Of a stretch of DNA of 64,000 nt, positions 24,516 through 33,064 are shown piece by piece. Numbering within the stretch: the stretch's first letter is position 1; each line of letters begins with the position of its first letter. The stretch is from Ovoidimarina sp039190895 (lineage in GTDB: Bacteria > Pseudomonadota > Alphaproteobacteria > Rhodobacterales > Rhodobacteraceae): the NCBI GenBank assembly GCA_039190895.1, contig JBCCXY010000003.1, forward strand, positions 1 to 64,000, written 5' to 3'. The notes below the pieces were generated by a model. It saw nothing but the letters and a program-made list of their open reading frames with translations. It ran no database searches and was not told the origin of the DNA. Made by a program: the position numbers and the translations under genes.

Positions 24516-25475
24516 ATGAAACCAACGAAGAGCTTGCTTGGCGCGGCGCTGATCTCGGCGCTGGCGATCCCGGCGTTCGCGGAAGAGGTGAAGATCGGGG
24601 TGCCGTCGTGGACCGGCGCTCAGGCGATTGCGCATGTGCTGGGCGAGGTGGTGACCTCGCGGATCGGCGGCACGGTGGAGTACGTGCCGGGCAACAACGC
24701 CACGATTTTCCAGGCGATGGATCAGGGTGAAGGCGACATCGACGTGCACCCCGATGTGTGGCTGCCGAACCAGGAGAGCTTCACGAAGAAGTATGTGGAC
24801 GAGGCGGGCACTGTTACGCTGTCGTCGAACCCCTATGAGGGGAACCAGGGCTTCTGCGTGACCAAGGACTTTGGCGAGGCGAACAACATTACCGACATCG
24901 CCGATCTTGGCCGTCCGGATGTGGCCGCGCTGATGGACAGCGATGGCAACGGGCTGGGTGAATTGTGGATCGGCGCGCCGGGCTGGGCGTCGGCCAATGT
25001 GAACGAAGTCAAGACGCGGGACTATGGCCTGCTGGACTTCATCGAGCCAATCCGGGCCGAGGAAAGCGTGAAGACGGCGCGGATCAAGGACTCGATCGCT
25101 AAGGGCGAGGGCTACGCCTTCTATTGCTACAAGCCCCACGCGGTGTGGTTCATGTTCGACGTCGAGATGCTGACCGAGCCGACCTTTGACCCCGAGAAGT
25201 ACGTCATGGTTCAGCCGGATCAGGACGCGGACTGGTATGACAAGTCGATGGTCGCCACGAAGGACGCACTGAAAGAGGTTCAGATCGCTTGGTCGAATTC
25301 CCTTGTCGACCGGTCGCCGGCGATTGCCGAGTTCTTTTCGAACTTCGCGCTGACAGCAGACGATGTCAGCCAACTGGCGTTCGAAATCAGCGCCAATGGC
25401 AAAGACCCGGCAGACGCCGCGAAGGAATGGGTCGAGGCGAACTCGGACCGCGTTGATGCGATGCTAGGCCTGTAA
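24516..25475 (+). CDS. Quaternary-amine ABC transporter binding protein (319 aa)
   Basis: OpuAC/ProX-type periplasmic protein. It has a signal peptide of about 22 residues ending PAFAEE, then VKIGVPSWTGAQAIAHVLGE and DQGEGDIDVHPDVWLPNQ, typical of betaine/choline/TMAO binders; several tryptophans (WTGAQ, DVWLP, GAPGWAS, HAVWFMF) could form the aromatic cation cage. The start is the ATG at 24516 with AGGGAG upstream. Gene order binding protein, ATPase, permease and the unusually long permease match the roseobacter TMAO importer TmoXVW, but glycine betaine or proline betaine is equally possible from sequence alone. Confidence 0.88.
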   Translation: MKPTKSLLGAALISALAIPAFAEEVKIGVPSWTGAQAIAHVLGEVVTSRIGGTVEYVPGNNATIFQAMDQGEGDIDVHPDVWLPNQESFTKKYVDEAGTVTLSSNPYEGNQGFCVTKDFGEANNITDIADLGRPDVAALMDSDGNGLGELWIGAPGWASANVNEVKTRDYGLLDFIEPIRAEESVKTARIKDSIAKGEGYAFYCYKPHAVWFMFDVEMLTEPTFDPEKYVMVQPDQDADWYDKSMVATKDALKEVQIAWSNSLVDRSPAIAEFFSNFALTADDVSQLAFEISANGKDPADAAKEWVEANSDRVDAMLGL

Positions 25476-25484
25476 GGCTTTCCA

Positions 25485-25509
25485 GGCGGCGCCGGGCTTT
25501 GGCGCCGCC
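25485..25509 (+). terminator. Intercistronic hairpin after the binding-protein gene
   Basis: GGCGGCGCC, 7-nt loop and GGCGCCGCC form a perfect 9-bp stem directly after the binding-protein stop, with no T-run. Such stems commonly stabilise the upstream mRNA so that the binding protein outnumbers the permease and ATPase. Confidence 0.6.
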
Positions 25510-25515
25510 GCCATC

Positions 25516-26568
25516 ATGGGGGGCATGCCCGTGAGCGTTATCGAAATATCTAACGTCTGGAAGATCTTCGGGGATAAACCTGAAGCGGCGCTGAAAGCAA
25601 TCCACGAGCGTGGGCTGACCAAGGCCGAGGTGCTGGCGGAGTTCAACTGCGTGGTCGGCGTGGCCGATGTGTCGCTGGAGGTGAACCGGGGCGAGATCTT
25701 CTGCGTCATGGGGCTGTCGGGGAGCGGGAAGTCGACGCTGGTGCGGCACTTCAACCGGCTCTTGGAGCCGACGGCGGGCAAGATCGAGATCGAGGGCACC
25801 GACGTGATGGCCCTTGGCCCGAAGGAGCTTCAGCGCTTTCGGAACCAGAAGATCGGCATGGTGTTCCAGAACTTCGCGCTGATGCCGCATCGGTCGGTGC
25901 TGGACAACGTGGCGATGCCGCTGGAGATCCGGCAGGTCGCGAAGAACGAACGGATGCGGCAGGCGGCAGCGATCCTTGATATTGTGGAGCTTGGGGCGTG
26001 GGGGTCGAAGTTCGCGCATGAGCTGTCGGGTGGGATGCAGCAGCGGGTTGGCCTCGCTAGGGCGCTGGCGGCGAACCCCGATGTGCTGCTGATGGATGAG
26101 CCGTTTTCGGCGCTGGATCCGCTGATCCGGCGGCAGCTGCAGGATGAGTTCATCCGGCTGTCGAAGATCCTGAAGAAGACAACGGTGTTTATCACGCACG
26201 ACCTGGATGAGGCGGTGCGGATCGGGGACCGGATCGCGATCATGCGCGACGGCAAGATGGTGCAGATCGGCACGGCGGAGGACATCGTGATGCATCCCGC
26301 TGACGATTATGTCGCTGACTTTGTTGCCGGGATTTCGCGCCTAAAGGTGGTGCATGCGAAGGCCGTCATGCGTCCGATTGCGGATTTCCAGGAGTCTGTT
26401 CCCGCCGACGCGCCGCGGGTGCAGGACAGCGAGACGCTGAGCAACCTGATAAACCTGGCGATTGACGATACACGCCCGATCCTTGTGGCGGATGGCGGCG
26501 CGGATGTGGGCGTCATCACCCGCGCTGATCTGCTGAAAACGGTCATCGAAGGCACGGAGGTGTCATGA
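25516..26568 (+). CDS. Quaternary-amine ABC transporter ATPase (ProV-like, 350 aa)
   Basis: Walker A GLSGSGKST is at about 72-80, the Q-loop in VFQNFALMPH near 116, the signature LSGGMQQR near 172, Walker B LLMDEPFSALD near 193, and the H-loop VFITHDLDEA near 226. A C-terminal CBS-like stretch of about 75 residues follows, as in ProV/OpuAA. The N-terminus contains the extra segment KIFGDKPEAALKAIHERGL, typical of this subgroup. The real start may be ATG 25525 or GTG 25531, the latter with a G-rich site seven bases upstream. It overlaps the permease gene by 4 bases. Confidence 0.9.
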   Translation: MGGMPVSVIEISNVWKIFGDKPEAALKAIHERGLTKAEVLAEFNCVVGVADVSLEVNRGEIFCVMGLSGSGKSTLVRHFNRLLEPTAGKIEIEGTDVMALGPKELQRFRNQKIGMVFQNFALMPHRSVLDNVAMPLEIRQVAKNERMRQAAAILDIVELGAWGSKFAHELSGGMQQRVGLARALAANPDVLLMDEPFSALDPLIRRQLQDEFIRLSKILKKTTVFITHDLDEAVRIGDRIAIMRDGKMVQIGTAEDIVMHPADDYVADFVAGISRLKVVHAKAVMRPIADFQESVPADAPRVQDSETLSNLINLAIDDTRPILVADGGADVGVITRADLLKTVIEGTEVS

Positions 26569-28106
26569 GAGACGATACGATCAACCCGCTGGAAGACACT
26601 GAAAGCCAAGCCGCGCTGGCCTATGCCGAGGAGCGACGCGAGAACATCCGGACGTTCGTGCGGACGAGCCCGGACTATTACATCGCCAACTTCGACAAGG
26701 TGGGCGCGTCGGCGCGATTTACGCCGACGTTCAACATCATGGCGGGACTTTTCGGGCCGATCTGGTACGGCGCGCGAGGCCTGTGGTCATGGGCGCTGTC
26801 GTTTCTGATCATCGAGGCGATTGGATTTGTGCAGATCGCACGGGGCCTGTTCGGCGACCTTGGCGCAGATGCGATGGAGCGGATCGCCTCGATTGAGGGG
26901 ACACTGGAGTTGCGGAGGCAGCAGTTGCAGGCGGCCATTGAGGCCGACTCCGATCGGGTGGATGCGTTTCAACGGGCCGTGGACGGGCTGGAGGCGAGTA
27001 TCGACGGCATACGGGCCGAGGCGCAGGCCATGACGGAGCAAGGGCCGACGATTGCGTTGACGGGGCTTGGTATTCTGGTCGTGGTTAAGCTGGTGCAGGC
27101 CATTGTGGCGAACTGGGCGTTGGAGGCGCGGTTCTCGGAATGGCTGTCAGATCGGTCAGTTCGGTCTGGGATGCCGGTGCAGCAGATGGTGTTCAGCGCG
27201 CTGTTCATGGTGCTGATCGTCGCGGTGGCGATGGTGCATTACAGCTTTCCGGGGCGCTTCGGGCTGCTGGGGAACTTTCCCACGGACCCGGACATACGGC
27301 TGGTGAGCATCGACGGGGTCGAGGCGTTCTTCAACTGGGCCGTCATCAACGGGGACGCGCTGTTCGACGGGATCACCTATGGCATCCGGCTGCTGCTGGA
27401 CGCTCTGGAACTGGTGTTTGTCAGCACGCCATGGATCGTCGTGGCGTCGCTGATCATCCTGCTTACGTGGCTGACAGCCGGGGTGCGGATGGCGATCTAT
27501 TCGGGCGCGTTCCTGGCTTACATGGGCCTGCTGGGCTTTTGGGAGAAGGCGATGACGACGTTGGCGCTGCTGGGGACAGCGGCGTGTCTGTCGATCCTCA
27601 TCGGGATCCCCTTGGGCATGTTCGCGGCGCGGCGGCCGCGGTTCTATTCGTTCATTCAGCCGATCATGGACTTTATGCAGACGATGCCGGCGTTCGTGTT
27701 CATGATCCCGGTAATCGCGTTCTTCGGGACCGGCAAACCGGCGGCGGTCGTGACCACGATGATCTTTGGCGGCACGCCGGTGGTTCGCTTGACCGTGCTG
27801 GGCCTAAGAGGTGTGCCCGAGAGCGTGCGGGAGGCGGCGATCAGTTTTGGCGCCAACAAGTGGTATTTGCTGACCAAGGTCGATCTGCCACTCGCGAGTC
27901 CGTCGATCCGGGCGGGGATCAATCAGACGATCATGCTGTCTCTGGCGATGGTCGTGGTTGCCTCGCTGATTGGCGCGAAGGGGCTTGGCGAGGATGTGCT
28001 GGAGGCGCTGCAATACGCGAATGTGGGTCAGGGGATCCTTGCAGGCTTCTCGATCCTGTTCTGCGCGATGATCCTGGATCGGATCGTGCAGGGGCAGCGG
28101 AAGTAG
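26565..28106 (+). CDS. Quaternary-amine ABC transporter permease with N-terminal extension (513 aa)
   Basis: The C-terminal 280 residues are a ProW-type permease with the EAA loop REAAISFGANKWYLLTKVDLP (about 420-440). The N-terminal 200 residues are an extension: a region ANFDKVGASARFTPTFNIMA followed by membrane segments (about 62-90, 160-180 and 200-220) and between them a Gln/Arg-rich stretch (about 105-155) that should be coiled coil. E. coli ProW has a much shorter extension (about 354 residues overall). Large permeases of this form occur with roseobacter TMAO/betaine importers. The function of the extension is unknown. Confidence 0.88.
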   Translation: MRDDTINPLEDTESQAALAYAEERRENIRTFVRTSPDYYIANFDKVGASARFTPTFNIMAGLFGPIWYGARGLWSWALSFLIIEAIGFVQIARGLFGDLGADAMERIASIEGTLELRRQQLQAAIEADSDRVDAFQRAVDGLEASIDGIRAEAQAMTEQGPTIALTGLGILVVVKLVQAIVANWALEARFSEWLSDRSVRSGMPVQQMVFSALFMVLIVAVAMVHYSFPGRFGLLGNFPTDPDIRLVSIDGVEAFFNWAVINGDALFDGITYGIRLLLDALELVFVSTPWIVVASLIILLTWLTAGVRMAIYSGAFLAYMGLLGFWEKAMTTLALLGTAACLSILIGIPLGMFAARRPRFYSFIQPIMDFMQTMPAFVFMIPVIAFFGTGKPAAVVTTMIFGGTPVVRLTVLGLRGVPESVREAAISFGANKWYLLTKVDLPLASPSIRAGINQTIMLSLAMVVVASLIGAKGLGEDVLEALQYANVGQGILAGFSILFCAMILDRIVQGQRK

Positions 28107-28107
28107 A

Positions 28108-29931
28108 TCACCCGGCTTTGCGCTGCCTCGGGCGGGTGCGGAGCCAATCGAGCGTGTCGGCGTGGCTCATCGGGCGGGCGAAGTGGAAGCTTTGGAACAG
28201 GTTGCAGCCCATGGTCTGCAGGGTTTCCACGTCGCGCGCGTCGTCGGCGCCTTCGGCCAGCACCTCCAACCCGAGCGTCAAGGCGATGTCGATCATGGAA
28301 CGCGCCAGGGTTCGCTTGCGCTCATTCGAGGCGATCCCGGCGATGAAGGCGCGATCTATTTTCACGAGCGACATGGGCAGTTCCACGAGGCTTAGGATCG
28401 ACGCGTGTCCGGTGCCGAAGTCGTCGAGTGCCAGGGTGAAGCCGCGTTGGACGAGGCTGTCGCAGGCGTTGTGAATGCCGGTTGCGCTTTCGTCGTAGAG
28501 GACGGACTCGACGATTTCGAGCACCACGCGCTGGGGTGTCAGATCCCGTGAGAGGACATCCCATTCAAGGACGTCGCGGAACTCTGGATCCTGCAGGTCC
28601 TTCATGGTCACGTTGAGGCTGACTTTGGGCACGTCGAACCCCTCGCGGTCCCAGATGGCGAGGGTATCCAGCGCTGACCGTCGTACCTGTGCGTCCAGCA
28701 CTTGCATGAGGCCTGCCCGCTCTGCCGCTGGCATGAAGGTCGCCGGGAGTTGGATACCGCGCATGGGATGGTGCCAGCGCGCGAGGGCCTCAAACCCCGA
28801 GAGTGTGCCAGTCTGGGCGTTGACCTGGGGTTGGAAGAAAGCGGCGAATTCGTTTTCGGTGAGCCCGTGGCGGATGTCGGCGGACAAGCCCTGAAACGCG
28901 GCATGTTCATTAATGAGTTGGGGTGTGCACAGAAGCGCGTGTCCACGCCCGCCGCGTTTGGCCTCGTAAAGCGCGAGGTCTGCGGAGTGGAGGACGTCAT
29001 CCGGCGACTGCCCATCCCCCACCGTGGTTTGCGCCATGCCGACGCTGGCGCCTGCCGTGATCTCTGCGCCGCGGAAATCAAACGGCCTGGACAGGGCGGT
29101 CACCACGACGTTTGCCATGACCTCAAGCTGATCCTGGGGAACTTCGCCTTCGAGGATGGCCACGAACTCATCCCCGCCGATGCGGGCGCACAGGGCCCCC
29201 TCCCCCACCACCGTCCGCAATCCCTCGGCCGCGTGGCGCAGGGCTGCGTCACCGGCGGCGTGACCGAAGGTGTCGTTGATCTCTTTAAAATGATCCAGGT
29301 CGACATGCATGACGGACAGCGGGCCTTCGGACAGGCACCGCGCGAGTTCGCGCATCAGCGCACGACGGTTGGGCAGGCCGGTCAGGGCGTCGTGGTTGGC
29401 GAGCCTTTCGGCCTCATCCCGCGCTGCTTCGAGGCGGGCGGACTTCTTTTTGCCGTCGGCGACCATTTCTTCCTGCATCGCAAGAAGGAGCAGCAGGTCG
29501 GCGCTGCCGTCGGCGGCGCCGAAGTCTGTCGTGCTGAGACCCCGATCCTCGACCAGTGTGCGGGCGTTTACGCCGGGTGTGAGCATCAACAGGACGTGGT
29601 GTGTGCCGGCCATGGTGACGTTGAACGCCATCCCGAAGAAGGCAACGGGCTTCAGGCCATTCGGATCGGAGACTTCACAAGTGATCCGCTTGCCCAGGAC
29701 ATCCTGGAGCAGCTTTTCGCGGTCGATCAGGCGGGGCTTGGTGAAGTGGAGCGCGTCGAAGACCTGCTTGCCGAGAGCCGTCGTCATGCCGGGCAGCTTT
29801 TCCATGCTGGCGCCGAAGCCGAGGATGACCCCGTCTGGCCCGACAAGAATGCCGAACGGGAAGATCAGGTTCAGGTCGTCCGGATCCAGCGTGATGGGCG
29901 TGACGCCTGAGTTCGAGATCGGGCTGGTCAA
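28108..29931 (-). CDS. HNOBA-GGDEF-EAL protein, H-NOX partner (about 607 aa)
   Basis: The N-terminal region (LNLIFPFGILVGPDGVILGF, about 18-37, to about 160) is the HNOBA domain that docks with stand-alone H-NOX proteins. It is followed by a helix linker, a GGDEF domain (IGGDEFVAIL intact) and an EAL domain (GFEALARW, LEIVES, DDFGTGHAS, the Lys in VKIDRAF, LAEGADD). The EAL loop AEGADD replaces the usual AEGVET but keeps the Glu. The chosen start is TTG at 29931, 4 bases past the H-NOX stop; an ATG at 30048 lies 113 bases inside the H-NOX gene and adds a non-conserved stretch. NO binding by H-NOX likely switches c-di-GMP synthesis or breakdown. Confidence 0.85.
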   Translation of the reverse strand: MTSPISNSGVTPITLDPDDLNLIFPFGILVGPDGVILGFGASMEKLPGMTTALGKQVFDALHFTKPRLIDREKLLQDVLGKRITCEVSDPNGLKPVAFFGMAFNVTMAGTHHVLLMLTPGVNARTLVEDRGLSTTDFGAADGSADLLLLLAMQEEMVADGKKKSARLEAARDEAERLANHDALTGLPNRRALMRELARCLSEGPLSVMHVDLDHFKEINDTFGHAAGDAALRHAAEGLRTVVGEGALCARIGGDEFVAILEGEVPQDQLEVMANVVVTALSRPFDFRGAEITAGASVGMAQTTVGDGQSPDDVLHSADLALYEAKRGGRGHALLCTPQLINEHAAFQGLSADIRHGLTENEFAAFFQPQVNAQTGTLSGFEALARWHHPMRGIQLPATFMPAAERAGLMQVLDAQVRRSALDTLAIWDREGFDVPKVSLNVTMKDLQDPEFRDVLEWDVLSRDLTPQRVVLEIVESVLYDESATGIHNACDSLVQRGFTLALDDFGTGHASILSLVELPMSLVKIDRAFIAGIASNERKRTLARSMIDIALTLGLEVLAEGADDARDVETLQTMGCNLFQSFHFARPMSHADTLDWLRTRPRQRKAG

Positions 29932-29935
29932 GCGC

Positions 29936-30499
29936 CTAGGCCGCTGCGGCCTTCGCTTTGATCCGCATGCCGAACACGTCGTGATCGGCGCCCGAGGCTT
30001 TGTGTTCCAGATGCTGGATGTCGACTTCGACGCCGCATTCCTCGGCAAGGCCCTTGAGGAGGCCGATTACCATAGGCGCCAGGCCGTCGCGACTGGAGTG
30101 ATAGTGCAGTCGGCGGGAGCCGCCGGGCATGTCTTCGAGCTCAAACGACGGTGGCTCCAGCTCGGGCATGGTCATCTGAATGCGCTCGTGCATGTCATCG
30201 AGGCCGCGAATCCGCTCCCACAGCGTTTCGCCGCCCTGATCAATGAGCTTCCCTATGGCGGTGGTTTTGGAATAGCCGACCCAGTATTCGCCGAACACCT
30301 CAAGCACCGTTTCGGCGGGCAGGTTCAGCGTCTCGCTTACGGCGCCCACCAGGGCATAGGTGTGCATGTCGTCGTAGGCGGTCATCGTCTCGAACTCGTC
30401 GGGGTCGACGTTCGCTTTCTCACAAATCTCGCGCCACACCTGTTCGCCGTGCGCGTCTACGACGAAGGTCCGCACACCGTTGTTGACCAGTCCGTACAC
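29936..30499 (-). CDS. H-NOX haem nitric-oxide sensor (187 aa)
   Basis: A stand-alone haem NO/O2-binding domain of standard length. The proximal haem ligand is H104 (DDMHERI), the haem-carboxylate motif YxSxR is Y133-S135-R137 (YHSSR), and PPSF precedes it. No distal Tyr typical of O2-binding H-NOX stands out, so NO is the likely ligand. Translation starts at GTG 30499 behind AAAGGGG. It lies 4 bases upstream of the HNOBA-GGDEF-EAL gene, the classical pairing in which NO-bound H-NOX alters c-di-GMP output and hence biofilm or host-associated behaviour. Confidence 0.93.
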   Translation of the reverse strand: MYGLVNNGVRTFVVDAHGEQVWREICEKANVDPDEFETMTAYDDMHTYALVGAVSETLNLPAETVLEVFGEYWVGYSKTTAIGKLIDQGGETLWERIRGLDDMHERIQMTMPELEPPSFELEDMPGGSRRLHYHSSRDGLAPMVIGLLKGLAEECGVEVDIQHLEHKASGADHDVFGMRIKAKAAAA

Positions 30500-30584
30500 C
30501 CGGAACCCCTTTGCAACCGCCCCACCGACGGCCGGGTAGCACAGGGGTTTTTCCTATTTCTTAAGGATTGCCGCGCGATCCACG

Positions 30585-30599
30585 TTGGATTTTATCCAA
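30585..30599. promoter_or_regulatory. Perfect short palindrome upstream of H-NOX
   Basis: TTGGAT-TTT-ATCCAA lies in the 115-base gap between the ROK gene stop and the H-NOX start, about 86 bases upstream of the latter. It could be an operator for the H-NOX unit or the 3' hairpin of the ROK gene; there is no T-run. Confidence 0.35.
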
Positions 30600-30614
30600 G
30601 TGCCGCGCAGGCGG

Positions 30615-31796
30615 TCAGGCGGACAGGAAGTACTTTGAGTGGATCGGGAGGATCGCGGCCCCGACGGAGCGGGCCTGACGACCGACGGCGCCCTGCCGGA
30701 TATCGAAGTCTTCGAGACCGGTGAGGTCAAGGGTGCTGTAGCTGGCGCGCACGGTTTCCGTCAGGCGGGCGCAGACGTCCGCGGGCATGGCGCCGTCGAT
30801 CATCACCGCCTCGATATCGACGATGGAGGCCAGCGCCGCGCAGGCGATGGCGAGGTAGTGGCCGGTTGTTTCGATCCAGGGTTGGATGACGTTTTCGATG
30901 GTGGACCAGTCGTCACCCATCTCACGGAGCTCAAGGGGATCGCGGCCCGTGCGGCGCAGTTCCGTTTCGAGTGCGTAGAGGGAGCTGACGTTCAGGAGCT
31001 GCGTCGTCCCCCCTGCCCCGTCGGGCACCGGAAGTGGCCCGAGCGCGGCGCCGTTGCGGGAGCGGCCCGAGACGACGTTTCCGTTGAGGACCAGCCCGCC
31101 CCCAACAAACGCGCCGAGGAAGATGTAGGCGAAGTCGGTGAATTCATCGCCGCGACCCAGAAGGAGTTCGGAGATGCAGGCCGAGGTCGCGTCGTTTTCG
31201 AGGAAGGTTTCAAGGCCGGTGGCCTCGGTTACGGCGGCTTCGACGTCGAAGGACTGCCATGCGCGCATGGCCTCTGCCGGGGCGTCCACGGCTTCGAGCC
31301 ATTCCCAGATGCGATTGGGCATCGAGATGCCAATGCCGACCAGAAGATCACGTGCGCCGGGGCGGCTTTTGAGCAGCGATTGGGATGAGGATTTCACGAA
31401 GCCAAGGACGTCTTCAATGAGCGGAAACGCATAGGAGGTGGAGCGGACGCCCAGTTGCTCCCCCTTGAAATCAAGCAGTGTGACCTCGGCAGAGCGTCGA
31501 CCGATGTTGAGGCCCAGCGACAGCGCGCCCAACGGGTTGAGCGCCATTGGCACCGAGGGCTTGCCGACTTTGCCCTTTACGGCCTCTCCCCGCGTCAGCA
31601 GGTTCTCCGCCTCAAGCGAGCGGATGATGTTCGACACGGTCTGCGCCGACAGACCGGACTGACGCGCGATTTCGGCGCTTGCCATTTCGCCGTGACGGCG
31701 AATAATCGACAGGACGAGGCGAGCGTTCTGGTCGCGCAAACCGGATTGGTTCGCCCCGCCCCAGACATCGCGGATCGATGGGTCCGTCAGTGTCAC
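30615..31796 (-). CDS. ROK-family transcriptional repressor (393 aa)
   Basis: An N-terminal winged helix (about residues 20-75; GEMASAEIARQSGLSAQTVSNIIRSLE) precedes a sugar-kinase-like ROK domain with GIGISMPNRI, ENDATSACISELLLG and FVGGGLVLNG. The ROK zinc motif (CxCGxxGC) is not visible, so it is a degenerate or zinc-free member. It is divergent from frcBCA, with an AT-rich inverted repeat between them (31839-31871), and probably represses both itself and the sugar importer in the absence of ligand. Confidence 0.9.
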   Translation of the reverse strand: MTLTDPSIRDVWGGANQSGLRDQNARLVLSIIRRHGEMASAEIARQSGLSAQTVSNIIRSLEAENLLTRGEAVKGKVGKPSVPMALNPLGALSLGLNIGRRSAEVTLLDFKGEQLGVRSTSYAFPLIEDVLGFVKSSSQSLLKSRPGARDLLVGIGISMPNRIWEWLEAVDAPAEAMRAWQSFDVEAAVTEATGLETFLENDATSACISELLLGRGDEFTDFAYIFLGAFVGGGLVLNGNVVSGRSRNGAALGPLPVPDGAGGTTQLLNVSSLYALETELRRTGRDPLELREMGDDWSTIENVIQPWIETTGHYLAIACAALASIVDIEAVMIDGAMPADVCARLTETVRASYSTLDLTGLEDFDIRQGAVGRQARSVGAAILPIHSKYFLSA

Positions 31797-31838
31797 GATT
31801 TCCTCCCGATGCGAGCTTGCCGCCCTCCCGGTGGTGTG

Positions 31839-31871
31839 TCAATTTATAAATCACTTTTATTTATTTATTGA
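31839..31871. promoter_or_regulatory. AT-rich inverted repeat, candidate ROK operator
   Basis: TCAATTTATAAAT (31839-31851) and ATTTATTTATTGA (31859-31871) are inverted repeats with 12 of 13 matching positions and a 7-base spacer. It is the only strongly AT-rich patch in the region. The right arm overlaps the -35 element of the frcB promoter, a position suited to repression. Confidence 0.6.
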
Positions 31872-31896
31872 CGTCCGCTTGAGAACACGGTTAGGT
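31868..31896 (+). promoter_or_regulatory. Candidate sigma-70 promoter of frcBCA
   Basis: TTGACG at 31868-31873, a 17-base spacer and TTAGGT at 31891-31896 lie about 45 bases before the frcB start. The -35 box is near consensus and the -10 box is weak, as expected for a promoter needing derepression. Confidence 0.45.
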
Positions 31897-31940
31897 CAGG
31901 GCGGTCCGCTAAAGACGGTACCAGGATTTGGGAGGATACC

Positions 31941-32945
31941 ATGAAGAGACTTTTGACCAGCGCGGCGCTCGCGTCGCTGGCGATGGCCGGTACGGCCTAT
32001 GCCGAGACGTCTGTCTGCCTGATCACGAAGACCGAGACGAACCCCTTCTTCGTTAAGATGAAGGAAGGCGCCGAGGCCAAGGCCGCCGAGCTTGGGATGG
32101 AGCTGAAGTCGTTCGCCGGGAAGATCGATGGCGACCACGAAACGCAGGTGCAGGCCATTGAGACCTGCATTCTGGACGGCGCGAAGGGCATTCTGATCAC
32201 CGCGTCGGACACGTCGTCCATCGTTCCTGCTGTGACGCAGGCGCGTGAGGCGGGCCTTGTGGTCATCGCGCTCGACACGCCGCTGACGCCGATTGACGCC
32301 GCGGATGCGACGTTTGCGACGGACAACTTTCTGGCGGGTGAGCTGATCGGCAAGTGGGCTGCAGCTCAGGTCGATACCGAGACAGCGAAGATCGGAATGA
32401 TGAACATCAACGTGTCGCAGCCGACCGTGGGCGTTTTGCGGAACCAGGGCTTCCTGACCGGGTTCGGCGTCGGCCTTGAGGACCCCAACAAGTGGGGCGA
32501 CGAGACCGACCCGCGGATCATCGACAACGAGGTGACCAACGCCAACGAAGAAGGTGGCCGCAAGGCGATGGAGAACCTTCTGACGAAGGATGACGGCGTG
32601 AACGTGCTTTACACCATCAACGAGCCGACCGCGGCGGGTGCGTTCAAGACGCTTGAAGACTTCAGCAAGACCGATGACGTGACCATCGTGTCGGTCGACG
32701 GTGGCTGCCCGGGCGTGCAGGACGTGGCCGATGGCGTCATCGGCGCGACCTCACAGCAGTATCCGCTGCTGATGGCGTCGCTCGGCGTTGAGGCGATCAA
32801 GAAGTGGGCCGATGAGGGCGTGAAGCCTGAGCCGACCCCGGGCAAGGAGTTCTTCGATACGGGCGTTGCCCTTGTCACGGACAGCCCGGTTGACGGCGTG
32901 CCGTCGATCACGTCAGCCGAAGCGCTGGAGCTTTGCTGGGGCTAA
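31941..32945 (+). CDS. frcB: Sugar ABC transporter binding protein, FrcB-like (334 aa)
   Basis: Periplasmic binding protein of the RbsB/FrcB family. It has a signal peptide of about 21 residues (MKRLLTSAALASLAMAGTAYA) and a mature part with CLITKTETNPFFVKMKEGAE, TASDTSSIVPAV and LDTPLTP, typical of the fructose/mannose/ribose binder of Sinorhizobium-type FrcBCA. Two cysteines (CLITK, ETCILDG) and the late CPGVQD and LCWG are noted as possible disulphide partners. Ribosome site GGGAGG upstream. The operon is controlled by the divergent ROK protein. Fructose is the likely substrate by family; ribose or mannose are alternatives. Confidence 0.85.
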   Translation: MKRLLTSAALASLAMAGTAYAETSVCLITKTETNPFFVKMKEGAEAKAAELGMELKSFAGKIDGDHETQVQAIETCILDGAKGILITASDTSSIVPAVTQAREAGLVVIALDTPLTPIDAADATFATDNFLAGELIGKWAAAQVDTETAKIGMMNINVSQPTVGVLRNQGFLTGFGVGLEDPNKWGDETDPRIIDNEVTNANEEGGRKAMENLLTKDDGVNVLYTINEPTAAGAFKTLEDFSKTDDVTIVSVDGGCPGVQDVADGVIGATSQQYPLLMASLGVEAIKKWADEGVKPEPTPGKEFFDTGVALVTDSPVDGVPSITSAEALELCWG

Positions 32946-32957
32946 ATCTCCCCGGTT

Positions 32958-32981
32958 GGAAGGGCGCTGCGGCGCCCTTCC
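32958..32981 (+). terminator. Intercistronic hairpin after frcB
   Basis: GGAAGGGCGC, a 4-nt loop and GCGCCCTTCC form a perfect 10-bp stem 12 bases after the frcB stop. No T-run follows, so partial termination or mRNA stabilisation is likely, keeping frcB product in excess. Confidence 0.65.
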
Positions 32982-33064
32982 GCAACAGGCAAGACAGCCT
33001 GAGAATTATCTGACACACTCGCGATGGATGGTCGGTCAGGGGTCTGACCGGGGGAGGATGATCT

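Noticed and set aside
27140..28474. 444-codon plus-strand frame over the betaine-type permease
   Set aside because: Alternative frame of a clear permease gene, with no conserved motif and running past the real gene end into antisense of the next.
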